A stretch of DNA of 53,508 nucleotides. Origin: Arthrobacter silvisoli. GTDB lineage: Bacteria > Actinomycetota > Actinomycetes > Actinomycetales > Micrococcaceae. Position 1 is the first letter of the stretch. The number at the start of each line of letters is the position of its first letter. The stretch is taken from contig NZ_QRCU01000072.1 in NCBI RefSeq assembly GCF_003369445.1, positions 1-53,508 on the forward strand, in the 5' to 3' direction. Made by a program: the position numbers and the translations under genes. Positions 1 through 8,985 of this stretch are shown here, piece by piece. The notes below the pieces were generated by a model. The model searched no databases. It saw nothing but the letters and a program-made list of their open reading frames with translations, and had not been told where the DNA came from.

Positions 1-26
1 CCTGGCCGGTCAGAAGACCGGCCAGG
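1..26 (-). terminator. Hairpin terminator downstream of acnA
   Basis: A perfect inverted repeat with 11-bp arms (CCTGGCCGGTC / GACCGGCCAGG) and an AGAA loop lies 24 bases beyond the aconitase stop codon. The stem is strong and GC-rich. It may also serve a convergent gene to the left of the window. Confidence 0.8.
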
Positions 27-50
27 GCCGCCGTCGTCGTGCTTTTCGTA

Positions 51-2861
51 CTAGTTCGCCGAGATTTGCCGCAGCACGTACTGCAGGATGCCGCCGTTGC
101 GGTAGTAGTCCGCTTCGCCGGGGGTGTCGATGCGCAGCACGGCGTCAAAGGACTTGGAGCTGCCGTCCTCGGCCGTGGCGGTCACCTTGAGCGTCTTGGG
201 CGTGGTGCCGTTGTTCAGCTCGGTGACACCAGCAACGGAGAAGGTCTCGTTGCCGGTCAGGCCCAGGGTTCCAGCGGATTCGCCGGCCGGGAACTGCAGC
301 GGCAGGACGCCCATGCCGATCAGGTTGGAGCGGTGGATGCGCTCGTAGCTTTCGGCGATGACAGCCTTGACGCCCAGCAGCGCGGTGCCCTTGGCAGCCC
401 AGTCACGGGAGGAGCCGGAGCCGTATTCCTTGCCTGCCAGGATCACCAGCGGAGTGCCGGCTGCCTGGTAGTTCTGGGCGGCGTCGTAGACGTAGGCCTG
501 GGGGGCGCCTTCCTGGGTGAAGTCCTTCGTGAACCCGCCCTCGACGCCGTCGAGCAGCTGGTTCTTGATGCGGATGTTCGCGAAGGTGCCGCGGATCATG
601 ACTTCGTGGTTGCCGCGGCGGGAACCGTAGGAGTTGAAGTCCTTGCGCTCCACGCCGTTGGCCAGCAGGTACTGGCCGGCCGGGGTGTCCGACTTGAAGG
701 AACCGGCCGGGGAGATGTGGTCGGTGGTGACCGAGTCGCCCAGCTTCAGCAGAACGCGGGCGCCCTGGATGTCCTGGACGGGGTCCGGCTGCGCCTTCAT
801 GCCCTCAAAGTACGGGGGCTTGCGGACGTAGGTGGAGTCCTCGGCCCAGGCGAAGGTGTCGCCGGCCGGGGTGTCGAGTGCCTTCCAGCGCTCGTCACCG
901 TCGAAGACGCCTTCGTAGCCCTTGGCGAACATGCCCTCGTCGATCGAGGAGTCGATGACTTCCTGGACCTCGGTGGGGTTCGGCCAGATGTCCTTGAGGA
1001 AGACCTTGTTGCCTTCGGAGTCGGTGCCCAGGGCGTCGGTCTCGAAGTCGAAGTCCATGGTACCGGCCAGGGCGTAGGCGATGACCAGCGGCGGGGAGGC
1101 CAGGTAGTTCATCTTGACGTCCGGGTTGATGCGGCCTTCGAAGTTGCGGTTGCCCGAGAGGACAGCCGTGACCGAGAGGTCGTTGGCTTGGACGGCCTCG
1201 GAGATTTCCGGCTCCAGCGGGCCGGAGTTGCCGATGCAGGTGGCGCAGCCGTAGCCCACGATGTAGAAGCCGAGCTTCTCCAGGTACGGGGTGAGGCCGG
1301 ACTTCTCGTAGTAGTCGGTGACGACCTTCGAGCCCGGGGCCACGGAGGTCTTGACCCACGGCTTGGCGGCAAGGCCCTTGTTCACGGCGTTGCGGGCCAG
1401 CAGCGCTGCGGCGAGCATCACCGAGGGGTTGGAGGTGTTGGTGCAGGAGGTGATCGAGGCGATCGACACCGCACCATGGTCCAGTTCGAACTCGCGGCCG
1501 TCAGCGGTCTTCACGTGCACCGGCGAGGACGGGCGGCCGTGGGAACCGTTGGCAGCGGACTCCACACGGGCGGTTTCCGTGGTGTGGGCGTCAGCGTGCG
1601 TGAACGACGGTGCGTCCGAAGCCGGGAAGGACTCGGCCAGCGACTCGTCCACGCTGCCGTCGGCGATGTTGACGTAGTTGTGGATGTCCTTGCGGAACTG
1701 CTCCTTGGCGTCCGAAAGCTCGATGCGGTCCTGGGGACGCTTCGGGCCGGAGATGGACGGGACCACGGTGGAGAGGTCCAGCTCGAGGTATTCGGAGAAG
1801 CGCAGTTCGCGGGAAGGATCGTGCCAGAGGCCCTGCTCCTTGGTGTATGCCTCCACCAGGGCGACGTTTTCCTCGGAGCGGCCGGTGAGGCGCAGGTAGT
1901 CCAGGGTGACGTCGTCGATCGGGAACATGGCGGCGGTGGAACCGAATTCCGGGCTCATGTTGCCGATGGTGGCGCGGTTTGCCAGCGGCACGGCGGCAAC
2001 GCCTTCGCCGTAGAACTCGACGAACTTGCCCACCACTCCGTGCTTGCGCAGCATTTCGGTGATGGTCAGGACGACGTCGGTGGCGGTGGCACCGGCCGGG
2101 ATGCTGCCGTTGAGCTTGAAGCCCACGACGCGCGGGATGAGCATGGAGACCGGCTGGCCGAGCATTGCGGCTTCGGCTTCGATGCCGCCGACGCCCCAAC
2201 CCAGCACGCCCAGGCCGTTGACCATGGTGGTGTGCGAGTCGGTACCGACGCAGGTGTCGGGGTAGGCGCGCAGGACGCCGTCCACTTCGCGGGTCATGAT
2301 GGTGCGGGCCAGGTATTCGATGTTGACCTGGTGCACGATGCCGGTTCCCGGCGGTACGACTTTGAAGTCGTCGAATGCGGTCTGGCCCCAGCGCAGGAAC
2401 TGGTAGCGCTCACCGTTGCGCTGGTATTCGATTTCCATGTTGCGCTCGAGGGCGCCGGCGTTGCCGAAGACGTCGATCTGGACGGAGTGGTCGATGACCA
2501 TTTCGGCCGGTGCCAGCGGGTTCACGCGCTTGGGGTCGCCGCCGAGGTCCTTGACGGCTTCACGCATGGTGGCCAGGTCCACGACACAGGGGACGCCGGT
2601 GAAGTCCTGCATGATGACACGGGCGGGGGTGAACTGGATCTCGGTGTCGGGCTCCGCGTTGGGGTCCCAGCCGGCCAGGGCGCGGACGTGGTCGGCCGTA
2701 ATATTGGCGCCATCCTCGGTCCGCAGGAGGTTTTCAAGCAATACCTTGAGGCTGAACGGAAGGCTGTCTGCGCCTTCAACGGAGTTCAACCGGAAAATTT
2801 CATAATCGGTGCCGGCTACATTCAGTACGCCTTTGGAACCGAAGCTGTCCACAGTGCTCAT
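51..2861 (-). CDS. acnA: Aconitate hydratase (aconitase A, IRP1/AcnA type)
   Basis: This 936-residue enzyme interconverts citrate and isocitrate in the TCA cycle. The three [4Fe-4S] ligands are visible: Cys473 in SCTNTSN, and Cys539 and Cys542 in [10 protein letters not shown]. The C-terminal swivel domain has the usual [15 protein letters not shown] signature. The protein is slightly longer than E. coli AcnA because of a hydrophilic Ser/His/Ala-rich insert around residues 390-460, which is familiar in actinobacterial aconitases. The ATG at 2861 is preceded by GAGAGGAG at good spacing. A TTAGGT/ACCTAA palindrome about 60 bases upstream may link expression to iron. The gene looks monocistronic. 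Confidence 0.97.
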   Translation of the reverse strand: MSTVDSFGSKGVLNVAGTDYEIFRLNSVEGADSLPFSLKVLLENLLRTEDGANITADHVRALAGWDPNAEPDTEIQFTPARVIMQDFTGVPCVVDLATMREAVKDLGGDPKRVNPLAPAEMVIDHSVQIDVFGNAGALERNMEIEYQRNGERYQFLRWGQTAFDDFKVVPPGTGIVHQVNIEYLARTIMTREVDGVLRAYPDTCVGTDSHTTMVNGLGVLGWGVGGIEAEAAMLGQPVSMLIPRVVGFKLNGSIPAGATATDVVLTITEMLRKHGVVGKFVEFYGEGVAAVPLANRATIGNMSPEFGSTAAMFPIDDVTLDYLRLTGRSEENVALVEAYTKEQGLWHDPSRELRFSEYLELDLSTVVPSISGPKRPQDRIELSDAKEQFRKDIHNYVNIADGSVDESLAESFPASDAPSFTHADAHTTETARVESAANGSHGRPSSPVHVKTADGREFELDHGAVSIASITSCTNTSNPSVMLAAALLARNAVNKGLAAKPWVKTSVAPGSKVVTDYYEKSGLTPYLEKLGFYIVGYGCATCIGNSGPLEPEISEAVQANDLSVTAVLSGNRNFEGRINPDVKMNYLASPPLVIAYALAGTMDFDFETDALGTDSEGNKVFLKDIWPNPTEVQEVIDSSIDEGMFAKGYEGVFDGDERWKALDTPAGDTFAWAEDSTYVRKPPYFEGMKAQPDPVQDIQGARVLLKLGDSVTTDHISPAGSFKSDTPAGQYLLANGVERKDFNSYGSRRGNHEVMIRGTFANIRIKNQLLDGVEGGFTKDFTQEGAPQAYVYDAAQNYQAAGTPLVILAGKEYGSGSSRDWAAKGTALLGVKAVIAESYERIHRSNLIGMGVLPLQFPAGESAGTLGLTGNETFSVAGVTELNNGTTPKTLKVTATAEDGSSKSFDAVLRIDTPGEADYYRNGGILQYVLRQISAN

Positions 2862-2918
2862 GGCAGGACTCCTCTCGCAACAGCTTTCATCTTTGTCGCG
2901 CGGGTCAGCGCTATCTAG

Positions 2919-2932
2919 TTAGGTAAACCTAA
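2919..2932. promoter_or_regulatory. Iron-box-like palindrome upstream of acnA
   Basis: TTAGGTAAACCTAA is a perfect 6-bp-arm palindrome in an AT-rich patch 58-71 bases before the acnA start. DtxR/IdeR boxes have the same arms (TTAGGT...ACCTAA) but a 7-base spacer; here the spacer is 2. Sliding the 19-bp consensus over the patch gives about 14/19 matches in one register and 13/19 in the other. On the minus strand TTGAAT just upstream and TAGATA just downstream could be promoter elements, so a bound protein would cover the promoter. Confidence 0.45.
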
Positions 2933-3008
2933 TTCAAGCGCCGGGCATCGAGGCCTGCCATGGCCAAGGACGCGACATGGGACGACTATGGCCCCATCGT
3001 AGTGTCGG

Positions 3009-4391
3009 CTAGGCGTCGGGCACCAGCAATGCCACCGTTTCCAGGTGGTGGGTGTGCGGGTACAGGTCGAAGGCCCGCAGGCCCCCGAGTTTCCAGCCGC
3101 CCGCGTGGAAGTAGCCCAGGTCCCGGGCAAACGAGGCCGGATCGCACGACACGTACGCGATGGCCCGGGGGCCCGAATCCATGAGCTGCCGGACCACGGC
3201 CTTGCCCGCGCCGGCCCGCGGCGGGTCGATGACGAGCGCGTCGAAACGACGCGGACGGTTCCGCAGCACGCGTTCCACCCGCCCCTGCACGATCTCGACA
3301 TGGCCTTCGCCGTGCAGGTTCTTGCGGGCGTCCCTGCTGGTGCCCGGGGAGCCTTCCACGGACAGCACCGATCCGGTGATTCCGACGGCGTCCGCCAGCG
3401 GGGCGGTGAACAGCCCCGCCCCGGCGTAGAGGTCGGCGACGGCCGAGCCGGGAAGGAGGTAGCCGCCGTCGTGCAGGAAACCGCGGACGGCGTCCACCAA
3501 GGTATCCGGGGCGTCCTTGTGGATTTGCCAGAAGCCTTCGCCGGTGACCCGGTACTCGTGCCCGGCGGCGGTCTCCTGGACCCAGGTGCGTCCGCGCAAC
3601 TGCAGCACGTCACCCTTGGCCGGATCAAAACGCGCCACCGAGACGTCCTGCGGCAACCGGGCGAGGATCCTGCCCAGCCGCTTGGGGTCGTCGTCGTCTC
3701 CGGGTGCGAGCAGCACCAGGGGGCGGGAGCCGTTGGCCGGGGCCGCGACCTCGATACGGGTGATGCCGCGCAGGTCGAGCTCCCACAGTTTGAGGTCGTT
3801 GATCGCCTGGACGGCGAGCGGCATCTCGCGGACGGGGACCACGACGTCGGAGCGGTGGGCGTGCATGCCGAGCCGGCCGTCGGGGGTCACGGCAAAGCCG
3901 GCACGGGTGCGCCAGGCCAGCCCGCCGCCGTCGTGCTCTTCGCTGTTGCCGGCCGGGACCTGGCCGGCGGCCTCCACCTCGACCTGAAGGTCCAGGCCGG
4001 CGAGGCGCTTCAGCTGCTCGGTCAGGACCGCGGACTTCAGCTGCCGCTGGCGTTCCAGGCTGATATGCCCGAACTCGGCGCCGCCCACCGGCGGACCACC
4101 CTTGCGCCAGGCAGCGGCGGAATCAGCCTGCTGCCAGAAATGCCGCCGCCGGTCGTCAGAGGCTTCCAGGACCTCGACGACGTCGGCACGCCAGAAACGC
4201 GAACCGTCCTCGGCCTCGGTGAGCCGCACCCGGACCTTCTCACCCGGGATGCCGTGCCGGACGAAGACCACCCGCCCTTCGTGGCGGGCGACAAAATGCC
4301 CGCCGTGGGCGACCGGCCCGACGTCGAGCACCAGTTCGCGCGGGGCCGCGTCGCTTGGGCGGCCTGGACGGGAAAGCTGGTGTTGCGTCAT
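3009..4391 (-). CDS. Class I SAM-dependent RNA methyltransferase (TrmA/RlmD family, TRAM domain)
   Basis: This 460-residue protein has an N-terminal TRAM-like RNA-binding domain (about residues 15-75) and a C-terminal Rossmann methyltransferase domain. The SAM-binding DLYAGAGLF, the DPPRAG motif, the catalytic-cysteine motif SCDP and the terminal HHLETVALL general-base motif are all present, as in uridine-C5 RNA methyltransferases. The N-terminal cysteine cluster that holds the Fe-S centre in E. coli RlmD is not seen; the equivalent stretch reads GAEFGHISLERQ. The start at 4391 overlaps the permease stop as ATGA, so the two are translationally coupled, as with Rv2690c-Rv2689c in M. tuberculosis. 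The target base is unknown. Confidence 0.9.
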   Translation of the reverse strand: MTQHQLSRPGRPSDAAPRELVLDVGPVAHGGHFVARHEGRVVFVRHGIPGEKVRVRLTEAEDGSRFWRADVVEVLEASDDRRRHFWQQADSAAAWRKGGPPVGGAEFGHISLERQRQLKSAVLTEQLKRLAGLDLQVEVEAAGQVPAGNSEEHDGGGLAWRTRAGFAVTPDGRLGMHAHRSDVVVPVREMPLAVQAINDLKLWELDLRGITRIEVAAPANGSRPLVLLAPGDDDDPKRLGRILARLPQDVSVARFDPAKGDVLQLRGRTWVQETAAGHEYRVTGEGFWQIHKDAPDTLVDAVRGFLHDGGYLLPGSAVADLYAGAGLFTAPLADAVGITGSVLSVEGSPGTSRDARKNLHGEGHVEIVQGRVERVLRNRPRRFDALVIDPPRAGAGKAVVRQLMDSGPRAIAYVSCDPASFARDLGYFHAGGWKLGGLRAFDLYPHTHHLETVALLVPDA

Positions 4392-6364
4392 AGGGTGTCC
4401 TGCAGTGCCTTTGCTTCTTCGGAGGATTTGAGCTGCCACGGGACGCTGGCCACCATGACGCCGGGTTCAAAGTGGAGCCGCGCCTTGATGCGCAGGGCCG
4501 TCTGGTTGTGCACCAACTGTTCCCACCATTTGCCCACCACGTATTCGGGGATGTAGACCACGATCAGGTCCCGCGGGGAATCCCGGCGCATGTTCTTGAC
4601 GTAGGACAGGATGGGCGTCACGGTTTCGCGGTACGGGCTCGCGAGCACCGTCAACGGCACCGGGATGTCCAGCTTGTCCCAGTCGGCCACGGTGTGCGCG
4701 GTCTCGTCCGGGTCGATGTCCACGATGATGGCGTCGAGCCGTGACGGCCGGGAGGCCCGGGCGTAGGCCAGCGCGCGGAGCACGGGTTTGCGGACATGCG
4801 AGACCAGCAGGATCGCGTGCACCCGGGTGGGCAGGGCGCGCGGCGAGGAGTCCTCGTCCACAGCCAGTTCCTTGGCCACGTTGTCGTAGTGGGCGCGGAT
4901 GCTCCACATAATCAGGAACAGCACGAACATCGCCAGCAGGGCCAACCAGGCGCCCTGTTCGAACTTGGTGATGAGCACGATCGTCAACACCAGGGCGGTC
5001 ATGCCGAAGCCCACCATGTTGATGGTGCGTGACTTGAGCACGCGGCGCCGCACGGCCTTGTCGCGCGCGAGCTTCAGTTCCCGGCCCCAGTGCCGGATCA
5101 TGCCCAGCTGGCTCATCGTGAATGAGATGAACACCCCCACGATGTAGAGCTGGATCAGGCGCGTGACGTCGGCATTGAAGGACAGGATGAGCACGAGCGC
5201 CCCGGCGGCCAGGGCGAGCACGCCGTTGCTGTACGCGAGGCGGTCACCCCTGGTGCGGAGCTGGCGCGGCAGGTAGCCGTCCTGGGCCAGGATGGAGCCG
5301 AGCACGGGGAAGCCGTTGAACGCCGTGTTGGAGGCGAACACGAGGATGATGCCGGTGGCGGCCACCACGATATAGAAGGGAATGGAGCCCGGACCGAAGA
5401 TGGTCTGGGCGATCTGGCTGATCGCAGGGTTCTGGATGTAGTCGTCCGGGAGGGGCAGCCCGTTCAGCAGGAACTCCGTGGCCGGGTCCAGGACGATGTG
5501 CACCTTGGTGGCGTTGGCCAGGTAGATGATGCCGGCGAGCATGGCGGAGGCGATGACGCCGAGCATCAGCAAGGTAGTGGCGGCGTTCTTGCTCTTGGGC
5601 TTCCGGAAGTTGGGCACGCCGTTGCTGATGGCTTCGACACCGGTGAGGGCCGCGGCGCCCGAGGAGAAGGCCCGCAGCAGCAGGAAGGCGCCGGCCAGGC
5701 CGACGAGGCCTTCGTCGAAACCGGGCTCCGGGACGATGGTGAACGCCGCGGACGGCGCCTGCCCGAGCTGCCCGGTCACCGCCTGGAAGATGCCGACGGC
5801 GGTCATGCCCAGGATCGAGAACATGAAGATGTAGGTGGGGACCGCGAAGACCGTTCCTGCTTCCTTGATGCCACGCAGGTTGACCAGCGCCAGGATGATG
5901 ACGCCGACCGTGGCGATCAGCGCCTGCTGGCCGTGCATGGACGGCACTGCCGTCGTCAGGTAGGTCGCCGCCGAGGACATCGACACCGCCACGGTGAGGA
6001 CATAGTCCACCAGCAGCGCCGAGGCGACGGTCAGTCCGGCGTATTTGCCGAGGTTGACGTTGGCGATCTCGTAGTCGCCGCCGCCGGACGGATAGGCATG
6101 CACGTTCTGCCGGTAGGACGCCACGACTGTGAGCAACACCACCATGACGGCCAGGCCGACGAGCGGTGAGATGGATACCGCGCTCACCCCGGCCAGGGCC
6201 AGGGTGAGGAGGATTTCGTCCGGCGCGTAGGCCACGGAGGACAACGCATCGGAGGCGAAGATCGGCAGCGCGATGCGCTTCGGCAACAGGGTGTGGGACA
6301 AGCGGTCGTTCCGGAAGGGCCGCCCCACCAGAACCCGTTTCACCGCGTTGAAAATAGTCAGCAC
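4388..6364 (-). CDS. APC-superfamily permease, KimA-like candidate potassium transporter
   Basis: This 658-residue membrane protein has about twelve hydrophobic segments between residues 30 and 480, preceded by the short cytosolic LPKRIALPIFASDALSSVAY region typical of this APC branch. A soluble C-terminal domain of about 170 residues follows, resembling the cytosolic domain of KimA/YdaO-type transporters. It is divergent from two TrkA/RCK genes and is the syntenic counterpart of M. tuberculosis Rv2690c beside ceoB/ceoC. Potassium as substrate is inferred from length, domain layout and neighbours; an amino-acid substrate cannot be excluded. Translation starts at GTG 6364. The stop overlaps the methyltransferase start by four bases. 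Confidence 0.85.
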   Translation of the reverse strand: MLTIFNAVKRVLVGRPFRNDRLSHTLLPKRIALPIFASDALSSVAYAPDEILLTLALAGVSAVSISPLVGLAVMVVLLTVVASYRQNVHAYPSGGGDYEIANVNLGKYAGLTVASALLVDYVLTVAVSMSSAATYLTTAVPSMHGQQALIATVGVIILALVNLRGIKEAGTVFAVPTYIFMFSILGMTAVGIFQAVTGQLGQAPSAAFTIVPEPGFDEGLVGLAGAFLLLRAFSSGAAALTGVEAISNGVPNFRKPKSKNAATTLLMLGVIASAMLAGIIYLANATKVHIVLDPATEFLLNGLPLPDDYIQNPAISQIAQTIFGPGSIPFYIVVAATGIILVFASNTAFNGFPVLGSILAQDGYLPRQLRTRGDRLAYSNGVLALAAGALVLILSFNADVTRLIQLYIVGVFISFTMSQLGMIRHWGRELKLARDKAVRRRVLKSRTINMVGFGMTALVLTIVLITKFEQGAWLALLAMFVLFLIMWSIRAHYDNVAKELAVDEDSSPRALPTRVHAILLVSHVRKPVLRALAYARASRPSRLDAIIVDIDPDETAHTVADWDKLDIPVPLTVLASPYRETVTPILSYVKNMRRDSPRDLIVVYIPEYVVGKWWEQLVHNQTALRIKARLHFEPGVMVASVPWQLKSSEEAKALQDTL

Positions 6365-6386
6365 CCGGCCACGTTACTCGCAATCA

Positions 6387-6418
6387 GGGGCGATGTCATG
6401 GCACACGACATCTGCCCC
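6387..6418. promoter_or_regulatory. Dyad in the permease-trkA divergent region
   Basis: GGGGCGATGTC (6387-6397) and GACATCTGCCCC (6407-6418) form a near-perfect inverted repeat with a 9-base centre and one unpaired A. It sits midway in the 98-base region between the divergent potassium genes, just before a possible -10 TAGAGT at 6421-6426 for trkA. An operator shared by both directions, or a hairpin in the trkA leader, would fit. Confidence 0.5.
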
Positions 6419-6462
6419 GGTAGAGTCTTACGCAGCGACAGGCACAAGTTGAAGGAGAGAGC

Positions 6463-7137
6463 GTGGCTCACTTCGTGATCATGGGTTGCGGGAGGGTCGG
6501 CGCCACCTTGGCCCACACCCTTGAGGACTCCGGCCACTCGGTGGCCATCATCGACCAGGACGACCGGGCGTTCCGGCGCCTCCGCAGCGGTTTCACCGGC
6601 CGGAAGGTCACCGGTGTGGGCTTCGACCGGGACACCCTGAAGCAGGCTGGCTGCGATGAGGCCTACGCTTTCGCCGCTGTTTCCAGCGGTGACAACTCGA
6701 ACATCCTGGCCACCCGCGTGGCCCGCGAGACGTTCCATGTGGCCCACGTCGTTGCCCGTATCTACGATCCCGGCCGGGCCGAGATCTACCAGCGCCTCGG
6801 CATTCCCACTGTGGCTGCCGTGCGCTGGAGCGCGGACCAGGTGCTGCGCCGCATCCTCCCCGAACAGCACCTCGCCGGGGACTACCGGGAGCCTTCGGGG
6901 CGCCTGGTCCTGGCCGAAGTCGACCTGCACGAGCAATGGATCGGGCACCCGGTCGGCGCCATCGAAGCCGCCTCCGGCACCCGTGTGGCTTTCCTGACCC
7001 GCTTCGGCGAAGGCATCCTGCCCGGCCCGGGCACTTCGTACCAGGAAGGCGACACCGTGCACGTGATGCTCGAAATCGGGCGCAGCGACGAAGTGCAGCG
7101 CATCCTGGCCAGCGTTCCCGCGAAGGAGTCCGAGTGA
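6463..7137 (+). CDS. trkA: TrkA-type RCK potassium-uptake regulatory protein (CeoB-like)
   Basis: This 224-residue cytosolic protein has an N-terminal RCK/Rossmann domain beginning with the dinucleotide-binding MGCGRVGATLA and an acidic residue after the second strand (IIDQD). A C-terminal RCK_C-like region follows from about residue 135. Such proteins gate potassium transporters in response to nucleotide ligands. The GTG start at 6463 is preceded by GAAGGAGAG. The stop overlaps the next trkA gene, so the pair is co-translated. It matches M. tuberculosis ceoB (Rv2691) in order and divergence from the permease. Confidence 0.92.
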   Translation: MAHFVIMGCGRVGATLAHTLEDSGHSVAIIDQDDRAFRRLRSGFTGRKVTGVGFDRDTLKQAGCDEAYAFAAVSSGDNSNILATRVARETFHVAHVVARIYDPGRAEIYQRLGIPTVAAVRWSADQVLRRILPEQHLAGDYREPSGRLVLAEVDLHEQWIGHPVGAIEAASGTRVAFLTRFGEGILPGPGTSYQEGDTVHVMLEIGRSDEVQRILASVPAKESE

Positions 7138-7859
7138 AAGTCGTCATTGTCGGCGCAGGCAGCGTGGGATCGTCCATCGCCCGCGAACTGCTGGCCCACA
7201 ACCACGAAATCCTGCTGATCGACCTCAAGCCCGAGGTCATCGGGCGCAGCGGCCTGCGCGGGGCGCGCTGGCTCGTGGGCGACGCCTGCGAACTGAGCAC
7301 CCTGCAGGAGGCGAAACTGGAGGAGGCCGACGTCGTGGTTTCCGCCAGCGGTGACGACAAGGTCAACCTGGTGGTTTCCCTGCTGGCGAAGACCGAGTTC
7401 GGCGTCGGACGCACCGTGGGCCGGGTCAACAACCCCAAGAACGACTGGATGTTCAACGATTCATGGGGAGTGGACGTTGCAGTGAACACCCCGCAGCTCA
7501 TGACCGCGCTCGTGGAAGAGGCCGTGGAAATCGGCGACCTGGTGCGGTTGCTGACCCTGCAGACCGGCGTGTCCTCGCTGGTCGAATTCACCGTGCCGCA
7601 CGATTCGCACATCATTGGCAGCACGGTGGGCGGCACCGACTGGCCGGAGGATTCCACGCTGGTGGCGATCCTGCGCGACCACGCCCCCATCACCCCGAGC
7701 CGGGATGATGTGATCGACGGCGGCGACGAGCTCTTCTTCGTCACCACCATCGCCGCGGAAGACGGGCTGCGGGCTCTCCTGTCGCCGTCCGCCGAAGGCG
7801 ACGAAACGCCCGAAGAAGAGCTTCCGGACCAGGCGGACGACGACGGCTTCGACGGCTAA
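7134..7859 (+). CDS. trkA: Second TrkA-type RCK potassium-uptake regulatory protein (CeoC-like)
   Basis: This 241-residue paralogue of the preceding gene starts MKVVIVGAGSVGSSIARELL, a canonical nucleotide-binding motif, followed by LLIDLKPEV. The C-terminal part carries a TrkA-C-like domain (about residues 140-215) and ends in an acidic tail of about 20 residues. I chose the GTG at 7134, which forms a GTGA overlap with the upstream stop; a longer frame upstream only reads through trkA in another phase. Two separate RCK proteins rather than one fused protein suggests a hetero-oligomeric ring, as proposed for CeoB/CeoC. Confidence 0.92.
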   Translation: MKVVIVGAGSVGSSIARELLAHNHEILLIDLKPEVIGRSGLRGARWLVGDACELSTLQEAKLEEADVVVSASGDDKVNLVVSLLAKTEFGVGRTVGRVNNPKNDWMFNDSWGVDVAVNTPQLMTALVEEAVEIGDLVRLLTLQTGVSSLVEFTVPHDSHIIGSTVGGTDWPEDSTLVAILRDHAPITPSRDDVIDGGDELFFVTTIAAEDGLRALLSPSAEGDETPEEELPDQADDDGFDG

Positions 7860-7870
7860 GAAAAAGCCAG

Positions 7871-8644
7871 TTACCGGGCCGGCCGGCTTCCCGCGGGCCG
7901 GCTCAGCAGCCAGGCCACCCACAGGCCAAGGATGTACAGCGGCGCGCCCATGATGAGGCGCATCGTGGCCAGCGCCGCCAAGCCCGGTTCACCCTGCAGG
8001 TAGAGCGGCACCTGGACTACCAGCCGGAGCACCAGCACGCCGATCACCACCCAGGTTCCGATGCTGTAGGCGCGCAGCCGTTCAGGGTCCTTGCGCCATT
8101 CCAGGCCCTCGCTCCGCACCAGGCCGAACAGCAGCCCGGCGATAGGCCACTTCAGCACGATCGACAGCAGCATGCCGGCGATGTAGGCGACGTTGGTGTA
8201 GAAGCCCAGGACGTAGAAGTCCTCCGCCTTCCCGCTGGTGTTGGCCAGCCAGGCGGAAATCGCGACACCGGCAATTCCGGCCAGCGCCTGCGTCAGGGGG
8301 CGCTTCTGCACCAGCCGGACCACCGTGAAGATCGCGGCGGAGGCAAGGGCAGCGACCAGCGAGACCGTGAGATCGCGGGTGATGGTGAAAGCCACCAGGA
8401 AGACCAGGCCGGGGAAGATGCTTTCGGCGATGCCCTGGATGCCGCCGGCGGACTTGAGCAGATCGATGTGGCCGTGCTTGTTCCGCTGCAGTCCGGCCTT
8501 CTCCGCGTAACCCGCGGCCAGGGCGGCAATGCCCGGCCCCGCGTCCTTCCCGTGCACGTCGTCCGTGCCGGTTGCGGGTTCCGGGTCGGTTGCGGCTTCG
8601 GGGGAACCGTTCTTGTCCGGTTCGGTACCGTTGGCGGCGGTCAT
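7871..8644 (-). CDS. DUF3159 family integral membrane protein
   Basis: This 257-residue protein has a polar N-terminal tail of about 75 residues and then about five or six transmembrane segments, including a GLVFLVAFTITRDLTVSLVAAL region. The family is conserved in actinobacteria and corresponds in position to M. tuberculosis Rv2693c, beside the trkA pair. No function is established. The ATG shares one base with the stop of the upstream OB-fold gene (TGATG), indicating translational coupling. It converges on trkA with only 11 bases between stops. Confidence 0.85.
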   Translation of the reverse strand: MTAANGTEPDKNGSPEAATDPEPATGTDDVHGKDAGPGIAALAAGYAEKAGLQRNKHGHIDLLKSAGGIQGIAESIFPGLVFLVAFTITRDLTVSLVAALASAAIFTVVRLVQKRPLTQALAGIAGVAISAWLANTSGKAEDFYVLGFYTNVAYIAGMLLSIVLKWPIAGLLFGLVRSEGLEWRKDPERLRAYSIGTWVVIGVLVLRLVVQVPLYLQGEPGLAALATMRLIMGAPLYILGLWVAWLLSRPAGSRPAR

Positions 8645-8985
8645 CAGCGCTCCTGCCGGGTAAGGATTTCGTAGCGGGGGTTGAACATGGTGGGCAGTCC
8701 GTCGCGCTCCGTGACCATGCCTTCAAAGTGGAGCTTGGCGCCCGGCTCCAGCCCCGGCACCTTGCGGCGGCCGAGCCAGACCACCCGCAGGCGGGCGGGC
8801 GAGGCGGCAACCCCGCCGTGGGTGATGTTTTCGACCACGATCGCCGAGAACTGGGCCCTCTCGCTGGCGGGCGGGTACGTTACCGATTCGATGAATCCGG
8901 TGCAGCTGACGCGCCCCCGGGCCGGAAGGTCGCTGATCTCGTGCGGTTCGCCGGGGAGGCTGCCCCGGACCTGCCCGTCAACCAA
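8644..8985 (-). CDS. Small OB-fold nucleic-acid-binding protein
   Basis: The C-terminal part (residues about 30-113) has the pattern of an OB-fold: VSCTGFIESVTY, then LRVVWLGRRKVPGLEPG and FNPRYEIL, matching the actinobacterial family represented by Rv2694c. The frame stays open far upstream but there it only overlaps the DUF3710 gene. The first plausible start near that gene's end is TTG at 8985, giving about 113 residues and an 8-base overlap with the DUF3710 stop. No ATG or GTG is well placed, so the exact start is uncertain. It probably binds single-stranded DNA or RNA. It is coupled to the DUF3159 gene by TGATG. Confidence 0.75.
   Translation of the reverse strand: MVDGQVRGSLPGEPHEISDLPARGRVSCTGFIESVTYPPASERAQFSAIVVENITHGGVAASPARLRVVWLGRRKVPGLEPGAKLHFEGMVTERDGLPTMFNPRYEILTRQER

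Noticed and set aside
39..2918. A 959-codon open frame antisense to acnA
   Set aside because: The protein is low-complexity Val/Gly/Asp/His-rich with no family resemblance. It mirrors acnA codon by codon, which is common opposite high-GC genes with biased third positions.
6365..6462. A c-di-AMP (ydaO-type) riboswitch before the KimA-like permease
   Set aside because: The region is only 98 bases, is shared by two divergent genes and shows none of the riboswitch's conserved elements that I could recognise.
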